In this document: positions 25,460-34,318 of the stretch, piece after piece | How the letters are laid out: each line of letters opens with the position of its first letter | How positions within the stretch are numbered: the first letter of the stretch is position 1 | DNA from: Thermomonas sp. | GTDB lineage: Bacteria > Pseudomonadota > Gammaproteobacteria > Xanthomonadales > Xanthomonadaceae | DNA: 64,000 nt | NCBI GenBank assembly: GCA_016720345.1 | Contig: JADKKV010000006.1 | Coordinates: 310,001 to 374,000 of the forward strand | Direction: 5' to 3' | Program-made: the position numbers and the translations under genes | The notes under the pieces: model-generated | Told to the model about the DNA's origin: nothing | What the model saw: only the letters and a program-made list of their open reading frames with translations | Databases searched by the model: none

Positions 25460-26137
25460 TCATTCCGCCAGCATCGGTATCCGCAATCGCGATGCAAGCA
25501 ATGCGGGATCCGGATGCTCCGCATGCGGCAACACGCCCCAGCACGGCGCCGGCAGCCGCCCGCGCAACATCGCGATGTTGTCGTCGACCCGCTCCATGTC
25601 CGGATCGACATGCGAGGCGATCCATCCGGCCAGGTGCGCGCCATCGGCGGCGATGGCGCGCGCACTCAGCAACGCATGGTTGAGGCAGCCCAGCCGCAGG
25701 CCGACCACCAGCAGCACCGGCAGCCGCAGCATGCGCACCAGGTCCGCCTGCATCAGCGATGCCGACAGCGGCGCGGCCCAGCCGCCGACACCTTCGATGA
25801 CCACGGCATCGGCGTGGTCCGAGAGGCGCGCATGCGACGCCAGGATCGGCAGCAGCGAGACTTCGACGCCGGCATCACGCGCCGCGAGCTCCGGCGCCAG
25901 CGGATGCTCCAGGGCGAACGGGTTGATGTCCGCATAGGCGATCCCGGGTTCGCCCGCCGCCTGCAGCGCCAACGCATCCGCATTCTTCCATTCGCCATCG
26001 ATGCGCTCGCAGCCGCTGGCCACCGGCTTCATCCCGGCCCCGCGCAGGCCGTGGCCACGCAATGCATGCAGCAGCGCGCAACTCGCAAGAGTCTTGCCGA
26101 TGCCGGTATCGGTGCCGCTGACGTAGACCGAGAACAT
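25460..26137 (-). CDS. bioD: Dethiobiotin synthetase
   Basis: The 225-residue protein starts MFSVYVSGTDTGIGKTLASC with the P-loop TDTGIGKT of BioD; the longer upstream frame is not supported. Other family segments are GMKPVASGCER, NPFALEHPLAPELAA and VIEGVGGWAAPLS. BioD uses ATP and CO2 to close the ureido ring of 7,8-diaminopelargonic acid in biotin synthesis. The other bio genes are absent. Its ATG overlaps the TMEM175-like stop as TGATG, so the two are translationally coupled. Confidence 0.93.
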   Translation of the reverse strand: MFSVYVSGTDTGIGKTLASCALLHALRGHGLRGAGMKPVASGCERIDGEWKNADALALQAAGEPGIAYADINPFALEHPLAPELAARDAGVEVSLLPILASHARLSDHADAVVIEGVGGWAAPLSASLMQADLVRMLRLPVLLVVGLRLGCLNHALLSARAIAADGAHLAGWIASHVDPDMERVDDNIAMLRGRLPAPCWGVLPHAEHPDPALLASRLRIPMLAE

Positions 26138-26871
26138 CAGCGTGCGTCGCGCTGGTCGGCCAGCGCCTGGATACGCCGGCCATGGCGGATGGCGAGCACC
26201 GGCATCGCGATGCCCAGCAGGCCATACATCGCGCCCGGCAGCGCCTGCATCCAGCCGATGTGCGGCGGGATCAGCAGCGCCACCGCGACCGAGGCCGTCG
26301 CGCAGGCGATCAGTACCACGTTCAACGCCACCTCGGATGTCGCCGCAAGGCGCTCGGCGGCATCCAGCTGCAATGCCTCCGCCTTGCGCAAGGCATGCAG
26401 GTTCATCCACGCGATGATCGCCGCCAATATCGCGAAACCCACGCCGTAGATCACGAAGATCAGGCGGAATTCCAGGAAGCTCTGCACCTTGAATTCGCTC
26501 GGCGCCCAGCCGCCGGTGAAGAAGCCCATCGCCGCCGACATCACCATCCGCAGCGGGTAGACGTAGAACAGCGTGGCCGCCACCAGCAGCATGCTGGCGA
26601 ACACGATCGTGCTGTCTTCCAGCCCGAAGCGACGGCTGAAGCGATGATGCGCCTGCCAGAACATGCCGAGGATCGCGAACCCGGCCAGGAACGCGGGCAG
26701 CCGGCGCAAGGCGTCATAGAGCTCGGCGAAGCTGTCCGGCATCGCATCGAACGACACCACCAGCAGCGTCATCGCGAACGCGAACGCGGCGTCGACGAAA
26801 GTCTCCAGCCGGGTGACCTGCTCGCCACGCTGGCGCACGCCGCCTTCGACAGGAAGTTTGGACAGGTCCAT
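26137..26871 (-). CDS. TMEM175/DUF1211-family membrane protein
   Basis: The 244-residue protein has six hydrophobic segments. Near residue 21 it has RLETFVDAAFAFAMTLLVVS, aligned with the RxxxFSDGxFAxAxTLL signature of TMEM175 potassium channels, but the SDG is VDA here. This resembles divergent bacterial DUF1211 proteins whose channel activity is unproven. The stop overlaps the bioD start by one base. No functional link with biotin synthesis is evident. Confidence 0.75.
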   Translation of the reverse strand: MDLSKLPVEGGVRQRGEQVTRLETFVDAAFAFAMTLLVVSFDAMPDSFAELYDALRRLPAFLAGFAILGMFWQAHHRFSRRFGLEDSTIVFASMLLVAATLFYVYPLRMVMSAAMGFFTGGWAPSEFKVQSFLEFRLIFVIYGVGFAILAAIIAWMNLHALRKAEALQLDAAERLAATSEVALNVVLIACATASVAVALLIPPHIGWMQALPGAMYGLLGIAMPVLAIRHGRRIQALADQRDAR

Positions 26872-27424
26872 CGTGTGTTCTCGTGGTTTCAGCGTCGATG
26901 TTAACCGTCAGTGCGGGGTTGCTACCTCTCCAAACGCGGGCATGTCACGCGGAAGACTTGCTCGCGACGTTTGGCGCGCCTGTTGACAAACGTAGGTAGC
27001 CGGGTTCACTTTTCACTCCAACCATCGCATCGTGGGGGCGAGCATGGGTTTCCGACTGCACCAAATTGTCGGCGATTGAGGCGCCAGTGGCAGTGTCGTG
27101 CCTAGTTTTCGCCCGAACCCGGGGTAAGAACGGGACAGAGCGAGGCTCCATTCCCGCTCGGCTAAGACGTCGCATTCCGAATGTCGGGATTGCCGCTCGG
27201 CCTGCGGCAGTGTTCTGCGTGAACATGAAATCTGCATTCCGAAAGTCAATTTTCCCGTGCGCCCTGCAGGAAGCGTTTTCCCGCAAGAAGCGGAAATTTC
27301 TGAATCCGAGATTTTTGTCACTAGGCATTCTGATCGCCCATTTCTTCTCGCCGCTGTTTAGCAGTGCCCTGCTGCCTGAGCGCGAAAATCAGACATCGGA
27401 TGAACGCATGCAAGACGAAGCACG
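26872..27424. other. Gene-free stretch upstream of the zinc-ribbon/lipoprotein array
   Basis: No frame in these 553 bases has a recognisable family or convincing start; the longest (27066-27428) lacks a ribosome-binding site and domain features. Base composition becomes less GC-rich than the flanking core genes. The region should contain promoters for the TMEM175-like gene and for the array. Confidence 0.5.
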
Positions 27425-28563
27425 ATGACGATCAGCATCGCATGCGCGGCCTGCCGCGCACCAAATGAGCGCGGCGCGAGATTCTGCCGTAGATGCGGCA
27501 CTCCACTGACGCAGGATGTCGCGCCACCGCCGGTGGCAATTGCCTGCCCCACCTGCGGCCAGCCGGTGACCGGCTCGCAGAAATTCTGCCGTGGGTGCGG
27601 CCATCCGCTCGCGGCGGTAGCGCCGGGATCGCAGGGCGCCGCACGAAGTGAGCCCGCCCCCGCACCAGCGGCGCAGGCGACAGCAGAAGCGCCCCGGCAC
27701 CGAGCCGAATGCCGGCATCGGAATCATCGGTATCTGCAACCCACCGCATGCCGCCGCGTCATCCGGAACTACCCATGGGGTCATCGCGGAAATCGACTGC
27801 CCCGAACACCCGACGGCGGAAAGTCTTGCCGTGGGCGGTTGGCGTCGGTCTGCTGGTCGCGGTCGGTATTGCAGGGGGCTTGGTGTACACCGGAAAGCTG
27901 ACGCTGCCGCTCGTCGCTCAACGTCTGGTTCAGGACTATGTGCCCGTGCATGCGCCCGAATTTCAAGTTGGGGACAACAGTAGTTACGAATGGTCTTTTA
28001 CCCAAGTCGACGGCGGTGTAAATACCTATCTCGTGACCCACAAGGTGATCGATATCCAAAGCGATCAGGTAACCATGGAGATTGCTAAACCACATGCGAA
28101 ATTTCGGCGGCAGGTATACAACAGGCAAATGAATATCGCTGAAGATTCCCATGACCTGCAGACCTTCAACCCTCCGCTGCGCAACTACGATTTCCCCCTA
28201 CTGCCAGGCAAGAGCTGGAACGCTACTTCCACCTTAACGAGCAAAGATCATGGGGAAGAAGTTGAAATCGGACGCATCACAGTCAGTGGCGAAGTACTGG
28301 GTTGGGAGCATGGAATCGGCCGCCTTAATGGCGTTATCGTGGACGGCTTGAAACTGAAAATTAAAACAGTTATCGAACCCACCGAACCGAGCAGAGTAAC
28401 GAACGAGCCTTCTGTCAGTACGCGCATGCAATGGCGCACTGAATGGTATGTGCCGTCTGCTGGTCGCAGCGTGGTTGCACGAGAATCATCTGATTGGCTG
28501 GATTACAAAAAAACCATACGGCTGGTGAATTTCATTCCCAGCAAGTCAAGCGACACGGAGTAA
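27425..28563 (+). pseudogene. Double-zinc-ribbon membrane protein, unit 1, frameshifted
   Basis: The N-terminus has two zinc ribbons (CAACRAPNERGARFCRRCG and CPTCGQPVTGSQKFCRGCG). The frame fails at about 27690 in GAAGCGCCCC, where one base appears missing relative to the paralogues. The second frame continues with TRRRKVLPWAVGVGLL, a membrane helix, GLVYTGKLTLPLVAQRLVQD and a periplasmic domain to 28563 (WYVPSAGRSVV, KTIRLVNFIPSK). The intact paralogue at 31472-32611 shows the expected single protein. The C-terminal half is undamaged, so the lesion is recent or a base-calling error. Confidence 0.75.
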
Positions 28564-28568
28564 CCGCC

Positions 28569-28607
28569 ATGTTCTGCGCCAACAGTTGCGAAACCGGTCC
28601 GTGTTGA
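28569..28607 (+). pseudogene. Relic start of a small zinc-ribbon protein (unit 1)
   Basis: After GGAGTAACCGCC comes ATGTTCTGCGCCAACAGTTG and a stop after 12 codons. This matches the starts of the genes at 29817 and 32616 (GGAGTAAGCGCC or GGAGTAAGGCC, then MFCDNCGQ). It is the decayed second gene of the first module. Confidence 0.6.
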
Positions 28608-28620
28608 CCAGATACCGTCC

Positions 28621-29797
28621 ATGACGATCAGCATCACCTGCAATTCCTGCCGCGCCCCCAATGCTCAAGGCGCGAAGTTCTGCCGACAATGCGGTGCGTC
28701 GCTGGCAGCAACCACTGCGCCGCCAACGGTCGTGAGTGCCTGTCCGGCCTGTGGTCAGCCGGCGGTGATTGCGCAGAAGTTTTGCCGTGGCTGCGGCGAG
28801 CCGCTCGCGGCGATGTCGCAGGACTTGCAAGATGCCGCCGCATTGGGGGCACCTGCCCCCACGCCAGCAGCTCGTCAAGCGGCCACTGAAGGTGCACCCG
28901 CGCCGGAGCGCATACCGCCATCGGAACCACCGACGTCTGCGACCCACCGCATGCAACCGCGCTTGCCGGAGATGCCCGCACGGTCGTCGCCCAAATCGAA
29001 TGCTCCAAAACCCAGCCGGCGGAAGATTTGGCCATGGGCGGTTGCTGGCGGTCTGCTTGCCGCCATCGGCGTTGCGGGCGGGCTGGTGTACACGGGAAAG
29101 CTGATGCTGCCGCTCGTCGCTCAACGTCTGGTTCAGGACTATGTGCCCGTGCAGGCACCCGAGTTCCAGGTCGGCGATACCTGGACTTACGAAGACCTGA
29201 CTTGGCGTTAATCGCCACCCAGAACAATCAACGAAACAACCAGCACTCAGGTAACATCAATCGAAGGCGACCGAATGACGGTTTCATCCTCTGGTTCGCG
29301 GCCCCGAGAAAATTTTTCTATGACAAGACACTGAATGAAACCTCATTGAAGGGCGACGACACTATAAATTCCTTCCTCGAGCATGAAGTCATATCCATTT
29401 CCGTATGTTCACGCCCATGACTTTCCCCTGCTACCAGGGCAATAAATGGCACAAAATTTCCACCACAATATTTACCTACACACAAACGGTCCAGAACAAT
29501 GGCAACTGGCATCTCACGGTCACGGGCACGGCTCTGGGTTGGGAACGCGATATTGGCCGACTGGATGGTGTCATGGTGGATGGCCTCAAGCTCAAAATAG
29601 AAACCCAGCCTGATGAAACGATCGGCGATCAGGAGCAGAATCCGTGCGAATCACGCGAACGACCACAGGAATGGTATGTGCCTGCCGCTCGGCGGAGCGT
29701 GTTGATAAGAAACCAAACCGATTTACTTAATAAAAAAAACCAAACAAGTCGATCTGTCACCACCATACGACTTGTCAATTTTATTCCAACCAATTAA
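28621..29797 (+). pseudogene. Double-zinc-ribbon membrane protein, unit 2, decayed
   Basis: The first 196 codons are intact: two zinc ribbons (CNSCRAPNAQGAKFCRQCG; CPACGQPAVIAQKFCRGCG), a Pro/Ala/Thr linker, a membrane helix, and GLVYTGKLMLPLVAQRLVQD. A TAA follows TYEDLTWR at 29209-29211. Homologous pieces continue in shifting frames (TSTQVTSIEGDRMTV; FYDKTLNETSLKGDD; YVHAHDFPLLPG) and then in one frame from about 29405 to 29797 (GTALGWERDIGRLDGVMVDG; VRLVNF-like end). At least three lesions separate the parts. A truncated membrane-anchored zinc-ribbon protein of 196 residues could still be made. Confidence 0.8.
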
Positions 29798-29816
29798 CTG
29801 ATGCGGAGTAAGCGCC

Positions 29817-30380
29817 ATGTTCTGCGACAACTGCGGCCAGCAAAATCCCGACAGCGCACGGTTCTGCACGGGCTGTGGCCGGGCCATGGACGGATCGGCG
29901 CCGGCGCCGATGATGTTCGCGGCGGAAGTCGGCAACCGCCTGCGTGGTGCCGTGGAAAAGAACGAATTGCTGACGGTTTACACGGCCGCATTCTATATGG
30001 GGGTGCATTCCCTATTCGCGTTGTTCCTCGGAATAATCACGAGCTTGGGGGCCTTTGGCGGAAGCTTCGCATCGGCAAGTCTTGGCGGCTTCGGGGGCGA
30101 CAAGGTCGTCATGGCGGGCATTGGCGGGTTGATTTTGTCGCTGTTTGGCGCGTACGGCCTTGCCATCGCACGCGGGTTGTTCACGCGCCAGTCCTGGGCG
30201 GGCAAGTCCGCCATCCTTGCGTCGATCCTCTGGGCAATCCTGGAATTCGTAGTAATTTTCGTTGCACCGCAAATCTCCGGTCCGATCTTGCTGCTGACCG
30301 TACTGCGGGCGGCGGTCTGGGCCGGCATTGGGGCATGCCTGATGCAGCCGTCGGTGAAAAACATTTTGCGCGTGGACTGA
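29817..30380 (+). CDS. Small zinc-ribbon membrane protein (unit 2)
   Basis: The 187-residue protein starts MFCDNCGQQNPDSARFCTGC, a single four-cysteine zinc ribbon, behind GGAGTAAGCGCC. Four hydrophobic segments follow, with glycine-rich GAFGGSFASASLGGFGG between the first and second. The zinc ribbon is probably cytoplasmic. It is the second gene of the repeated module; its partner F at 32616 shares the zinc ribbon but has a different membrane domain. Function unknown. Confidence 0.8.
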   Translation: MFCDNCGQQNPDSARFCTGCGRAMDGSAPAPMMFAAEVGNRLRGAVEKNELLTVYTAAFYMGVHSLFALFLGIITSLGAFGGSFASASLGGFGGDKVVMAGIGGLILSLFGAYGLAIARGLFTRQSWAGKSAILASILWAILEFVVIFVAPQISGPILLLTVLRAAVWAGIGACLMQPSVKNILRVD

Positions 30381-30425
30381 CGGGTTTTCGGGTTGATTGA
30401 CCGTACAAGACGCAAAGGGGGGCGC

Positions 30426-31475
30426 ATGGGGAATCGTCTATTGATCGCGGCGGGTTATCTGGGGCTTGTGCTTGGCGTTGCCGGGCTTGCCGCTTGCGAC
30501 AAGCTGCCCGCCAAGCGGGGCGGCAATGCCGCCAGTGCCGGCTCCGATGCCGTGCTCCAGTGCAGCGTTGACACGTATTGCATGATCAACCGCGCCTGCG
30601 ATGGTGGGCAGTGCAAGTTGCACAAATCCGGTGGCGTCATTGATGATGCAATGACTGACATGCTGCCCAGCATGACGGCAAGGATATATCCGGTGATCAA
30701 GCTGCCGGCCCCGTACAAGGCCCGCAACGACGATTCCGGCTATGGCCTGACGGTGACGCCAAGCACCGGACATTCGGACCGCTTCCTCGAGGGCGAGCGG
30801 ATCGTCGTGAAGCTGCAGCAGGCCAATTACGACGGCTACCTGTACGTTGACTACTTCTCAATAGACGGCAATGTCGTCCACGTCTACCCGAACTCAGGCG
30901 AGCCCGGCAGTGGGCAACTGGTCGCCGCCCACAAGCAATTCGAAATCGGCGCGACCGAGCTGAAATCTTGGACGGTGGCGCCACCGTTCGGGCAGGAGCT
31001 GATTACCGTTATCACCTCTCCGACGCCCCTGTACGAAGGCACTCTGGTGGAAGTACAGAACACGTATGACTATCTACCCAGATTGCAGCAGATGCTGGAG
31101 GCCAATCAGGGCAACCTCAGCCTGGCGGCCAACTACCTATTAATTCAGACGGTCCCTCGCACTTCGGCACTATCAGGGCCTGCGCCGATGCCCGCCGTTG
31201 CCGATTCCAACGACGCAGCATCGCGCCTTCAGGTGAACTCACTCTGCATCGCCAACCACAGCCGAAAAGCAATCGAACGCAGCTCAGATGCGTTCAGCGC
31301 GCTCAGGGCTACCAAGACCGGGATCGACCAGGACATCAGGAACATCAATGGTTGCTTCGGCACCACGCCTGACTCTTTGAGGGGGCAAGCATGGGGGCCT
31401 GCGCTGGCTGCGCCCATGGCAGTTGCCGTCTGCAATGCCTGGAGGGCCGTCCACTGGCGAGGGACTGCGGCATGA
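30426..31475 (+). CDS. Lipoprotein with Cys-rich motif and DUF4384-like domain (unit 2)
   Basis: The 349-residue protein starts MGNRLLIAAGYLGLVLGVAG and has a lipobox LAAC with the lipidated Cys24 followed by Asp25, a residue that in E. coli favours inner-membrane retention. Residues 46-63 form C-x5-C-x5-C-x4-C (QCSVDTYCMINRACDGGQCK). A DUF4384-like domain occupies about 105-210, with YGLTVTPSTGHSDRFLEGER, YDGYLYVDYFSIDG and SWTVAPPFGQELITVI. The stop overlaps the next start as ATGA. The same Cys motif recurs in three other lipoproteins of the array. Confidence 0.8.
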   Translation: MGNRLLIAAGYLGLVLGVAGLAACDKLPAKRGGNAASAGSDAVLQCSVDTYCMINRACDGGQCKLHKSGGVIDDAMTDMLPSMTARIYPVIKLPAPYKARNDDSGYGLTVTPSTGHSDRFLEGERIVVKLQQANYDGYLYVDYFSIDGNVVHVYPNSGEPGSGQLVAAHKQFEIGATELKSWTVAPPFGQELITVITSPTPLYEGTLVEVQNTYDYLPRLQQMLEANQGNLSLAANYLLIQTVPRTSALSGPAPMPAVADSNDAASRLQVNSLCIANHSRKAIERSSDAFSALRATKTGIDQDIRNINGCFGTTPDSLRGQAWGPALAAPMAVAVCNAWRAVHWRGTAA

Positions 31476-32611
31476 CCATCACCATGGCGTGCGCTTCCTG
31501 CCGTTTCCCGAATGCGCCGGAGGCGAAGTTCTGCCGCCAATGCGGCGCGCCGCTAGCGGCAAATGCCGCTCCGCCGCAGGCAGGCATCGCCTGTCCTGGT
31601 TGCGGGCAACCGGTGGCCGATGGGCTGAAATTCTGCCGCACCTGCGGGCATCAAATCGCTGTGCCGGGGCAGACGGCACAAAGCGCCGCCGCGCCTGCTG
31701 CGCAGGCAGCCGCGGCAACACCAGCGCCCGTACACACGCCGCCACCCTCTCGCCCGCGCCCCGTCTATGCGTCGTCAAGGCCGCAAGCGCCTGCCCGGCG
31801 ACGGAAAGTTTGGCCGTGGGCGGTTGGAGGCGGTCTGCTAGCCGCTGTCGGTATTGCGGGCGGGCTGGTGTACACAGGAAAACTGACGCTGCCATCCGCA
31901 GCGCAGCGCATGGTTCAAGATTACGTGCCCGTGTATGCACCTGAGCCTCGCGTCGGCGACACCAGTATTTATGAAGCGTCAGCTGAATTGGTCACGTCCA
32001 CTAATTATACTAATTATAAAGAAGCAATGAACGAACCCATCACCATCCATGTAACAGCCATCGAGGACGAACGGATAAATTTCAACGTTTCCGGTCGCAT
32101 TGGAGGCGAACAGCTCGTTTATGACAAGAAATTGAATGCAATTCTATTCAACGGCGACGACGCTATTGAGATGGTTACCAAGTTCGGAGTCGACAGCATA
32201 TTTCCGTACGTTTACGCCCATGACTTCCCCCTGCGCCCAGGCAAGAAATGGAACAAAACCGGCACACGCACCCTTATCGAAAGAACGAAAGATGGACGAG
32301 AACTGACGTCAACCGAAAATCTCACAGTCACCGGAACGGCACTCGGCTGGGAACGCAATATCGGCCGGTTGGATGGCGTGATGGTGGATGGCTTGAAGCT
32401 CAGAATTCAAGCTCGAGCAGACTTAATACAATCACCACGATCCTCCGTGCAAATCACGAGAACGAATACAGAATGGTATGTGCCTGCGGCCAAGCGCAGC
32501 GTGTTGATACGAAACCAAAGCGACTTCGTTATAGAAAGTGGCACAAGTCGATCTGTCGCTACCATGCGGCTTGTCAATTTCATCCCAACCAATTCAAGTG
32601 AAACGGAGTAA
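31472..32611 (+). CDS. Double-zinc-ribbon single-pass membrane protein, intact (unit 3)
   Basis: This is the only intact copy of the largest module protein, 379 residues. The start MTITMACASCRFPNAPEAKF at 31472 is chosen because paralogues start there and it overlaps the upstream stop as ATGA. Two zinc ribbons (about 6-60), a Pro/Ala linker, basic ARRRKVWPWAV, and one membrane helix (about 110-132) precede a domain of about 245 residues predicted periplasmic. Conserved blocks are QDYVPVYAPEPRVGD, YAHDFPLRPGKKWNKTGT, GTALGWERNIGRLDGVMVDG and MRLVNFIPTN. The layout suggests an envelope sensor or scaffold; that is inference. Confidence 0.82.
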   Translation: MTITMACASCRFPNAPEAKFCRQCGAPLAANAAPPQAGIACPGCGQPVADGLKFCRTCGHQIAVPGQTAQSAAAPAAQAAAATPAPVHTPPPSRPRPVYASSRPQAPARRRKVWPWAVGGGLLAAVGIAGGLVYTGKLTLPSAAQRMVQDYVPVYAPEPRVGDTSIYEASAELVTSTNYTNYKEAMNEPITIHVTAIEDERINFNVSGRIGGEQLVYDKKLNAILFNGDDAIEMVTKFGVDSIFPYVYAHDFPLRPGKKWNKTGTRTLIERTKDGRELTSTENLTVTGTALGWERNIGRLDGVMVDGLKLRIQARADLIQSPRSSVQITRTNTEWYVPAAKRSVLIRNQSDFVIESGTSRSVATMRLVNFIPTNSSETE

Positions 32612-32615
32612 GGCC

Positions 32616-33095
32616 ATGTTCTGCGACAACTGCGGGCAGGAAAATCCCGATGGCACGCGATTCTGCGCGAGCTGCGGTCATGCCATGGATGGATCGGCGC
32701 CAACACCGACGAGCTCCGGAGCAAGAGCCCACACCCCCATGGGCGGCGTCACGACCAGTGCGTTGCGGTCCCACGTGACGAAATCCTCTAAATCGATATT
32801 GGGAGCCCTGTTCTCAGGCTTTGACGTGATGGTCGTCCCCAAAATCATCACGATCATCTATGTGCTGATGATCGCCGCGGTATTAATTGGGGGATTGTTT
32901 GGGTTTATCAGCAGCCTCGGGATGATGACGCAAGGCGGAGGCACCGCCGCGTTTGGCTTGCTGTCACTGATCTGCACGGCGGTGTTCACCGTCATTGGCG
33001 CCTTGATTTCGCGCATTTTCTGCGAACTTGCAGTCGTGCAGTTCAAGATTCACGAGGCACTGCAGGACATCCGCACGCAAACGGCAAGACAATGA
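32616..33095 (+). CDS. Zinc-ribbon DUF4282 membrane protein (unit 3)
   Basis: The 159-residue protein starts MFCDNCGQENPDGTRFCASC behind GGAGTAAGGCC. After the single zinc ribbon comes a DUF4282-like domain (about 70-155) with FDVMVVPKIITIIYVLMIAA, a second hydrophobic segment and the C-terminal FCELAVVQFKIHEALQDIR typical of that family. It follows the double-zinc-ribbon gene by four bases, and its TGA overlaps the next ATG. The DUF4282 part differs from the membrane domain of its unit-2 counterpart. Confidence 0.82.
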   Translation: MFCDNCGQENPDGTRFCASCGHAMDGSAPTPTSSGARAHTPMGGVTTSALRSHVTKSSKSILGALFSGFDVMVVPKIITIIYVLMIAAVLIGGLFGFISSLGMMTQGGGTAAFGLLSLICTAVFTVIGALISRIFCELAVVQFKIHEALQDIRTQTARQ

Positions 33096-33838
33096 AAGAG
33101 ACGGACATGCGCCGGATAATGGCTCGTTGGCTCTGGCTTTTGCTCGGCGCTGCCGCGCTTGCCGCCTGCGAGCACAAGCCCGCAGCCCCCGGCGAGATGG
33201 TTCGCGCGTCGAATGAAGCCGTGCAGCAATGCTCCGTTGACACGGATTGCATGATCAACCGCGTCTGCGATGGCGGACAGTGCAAGATGCGCAGCGACAC
33301 CGCCGCGACGGTGCACCCGTCTCCGAACACACCCGCCACGCCAGAAAGCGACCATGAGGTGGGTGTTGATCCGGACGTAGCTCCATCACCGGATGCCGCA
33401 GACCCCGCCTACCCGGCAGGCGCGCAAGCTGTGGTTGGTGAGGTGCAGGCCGATGACACCGGAGGGTTGGCGGCGGAAGCGCTGGAACAGGAGCGTATCC
33501 GGCTGGAACGCGAGCGCGTAGCCGACGAGAAACGCCGACTCGAACGCGAACGTCGCGAGCTTGAACGCCAGCGCAAGAAGATCGCCGAACAGCGTGCGGC
33601 GGAGCAGCAAGCCCGCGAGCGCGAAGAGCAAGCGCTTGCGCGACGGCAGGCAGAAACCGCAGATGCGCTCTACGAAAGCAGGCGCAGTGATTGCCGCAAG
33701 GGGTTCTTCGGCAGTGCCTGCCGCAAGCGCATCCGCGAACAGGTATGTGCCGGGCATTGGTCGCCGAATCCGCCTGATGGTTATTCGACCTGCAAGTTGA
33801 AACAGCCGGTCGTCACTATCGAAGCACGCAGGATGTAA
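33092..33838 (+). CDS. Lipoprotein with Cys-rich motif and charged coiled coil (unit 3)
   Basis: The 248-residue protein has a lipobox LAAC followed by Glu and the motif C-x5-C-x5-C-x4-C (QCSVDTDCMINRVCDGGQCK) about 20 residues later. A Pro/Asp-rich linker leads into a long Arg/Glu coiled coil (about 125-200, ERIRLERERVADEKRRLERE). The C-terminus has four cysteines (CRKGFFGSACRKRIREQVC and STCKL). The ATG overlaps the DUF4282 stop as ATGA; MRRIMARW five codons on is an alternative start. The coiled coil could span the periplasm or drive oligomerisation. Confidence 0.8.
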   Translation: MKETDMRRIMARWLWLLLGAAALAACEHKPAAPGEMVRASNEAVQQCSVDTDCMINRVCDGGQCKMRSDTAATVHPSPNTPATPESDHEVGVDPDVAPSPDAADPAYPAGAQAVVGEVQADDTGGLAAEALEQERIRLERERVADEKRRLERERRELERQRKKIAEQRAAEQQAREREEQALARRQAETADALYESRRSDCRKGFFGSACRKRIREQVCAGHWSPNPPDGYSTCKLKQPVVTIEARRM

Positions 33839-33882
33839 TTGTACCGTTCGCTCTCGCAACCGTATTTAACGAAGGAGAATCC

Positions 33883-34209
33883 ATGAAAACCAAGCACTCA
33901 ATGATCATGGCAGCATTTCTTCTCGCGGCAATGTCTTTAATACTACAAGGCTGCGCCGGAGCTGACGGGCATGAGTTCACAGGACAATGGCAGAACGTCA
34001 AGGACCCCGCAGATCTCGTCACGATTGCTAAGGAGGGTGATCAGTTCATCGTGACTACGAGTCGCGGTGAAAAAGTAGTACCCGTATACGACAAATCCCA
34101 AAACCTCCTGCGCATCCAGCGCGGCTCATTCGGCGAGCTTGTGATTTCACACAGAAAGCAAACGGACACCCTGATGGGCGAAGGCGATGAATACCAGAGA
34201 GTCAAATAA
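33883..34209 (+). CDS. Small putative lipoprotein
   Basis: The 108-residue product starts MKTKHSMIMAAFLLAAMSLI behind GAAGGAGAATCC and has a lipobox LQGC with Cys24 followed by Ala, which would favour outer-membrane sorting. The mature part is a small beta-rich domain (HEFTGQWQNVKDPADLVTIA; VPVYDKSQNLLRIQRGSFGE) resembling lipocalin-like or ligand-binding small lipoproteins. It does not share the array Cys motif. Function unknown. Confidence 0.75.
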   Translation: MKTKHSMIMAAFLLAAMSLILQGCAGADGHEFTGQWQNVKDPADLVTIAKEGDQFIVTTSRGEKVVPVYDKSQNLLRIQRGSFGELVISHRKQTDTLMGEGDEYQRVK

Positions 34210-34227
34210 CATCTGATAAGCCGGCGT

Positions 34228-34298
34228 GCTGCGGACGTTGGTCGCCGAATCCGCCGCCTGGTAATCGAACTGCAAATCGAAATACCCCGTCATACCCG
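34228..34298 (+). repeat. Relic duplicate of the 3' end of the coiled-coil lipoprotein gene
   Basis: TTGGTCGCCGAATCCGCC here matches ATTGGTCGCCGAATCCGCCT near 33758-33777, and the following bases are a diverged copy of the gene's last codons. It has no start and is not coding. It is one more sign of repeated duplication in the array. Confidence 0.55.
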
Positions 34299-34318
34299 TC
34301 GGGTCACAGGGGCTCGTC

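Noticed and set aside
27066..27428. A 120-codon frame upstream of the zinc-ribbon array
   Set aside because: No ribosome-binding site, no family match by eye, and composition unlike the neighbouring genes.
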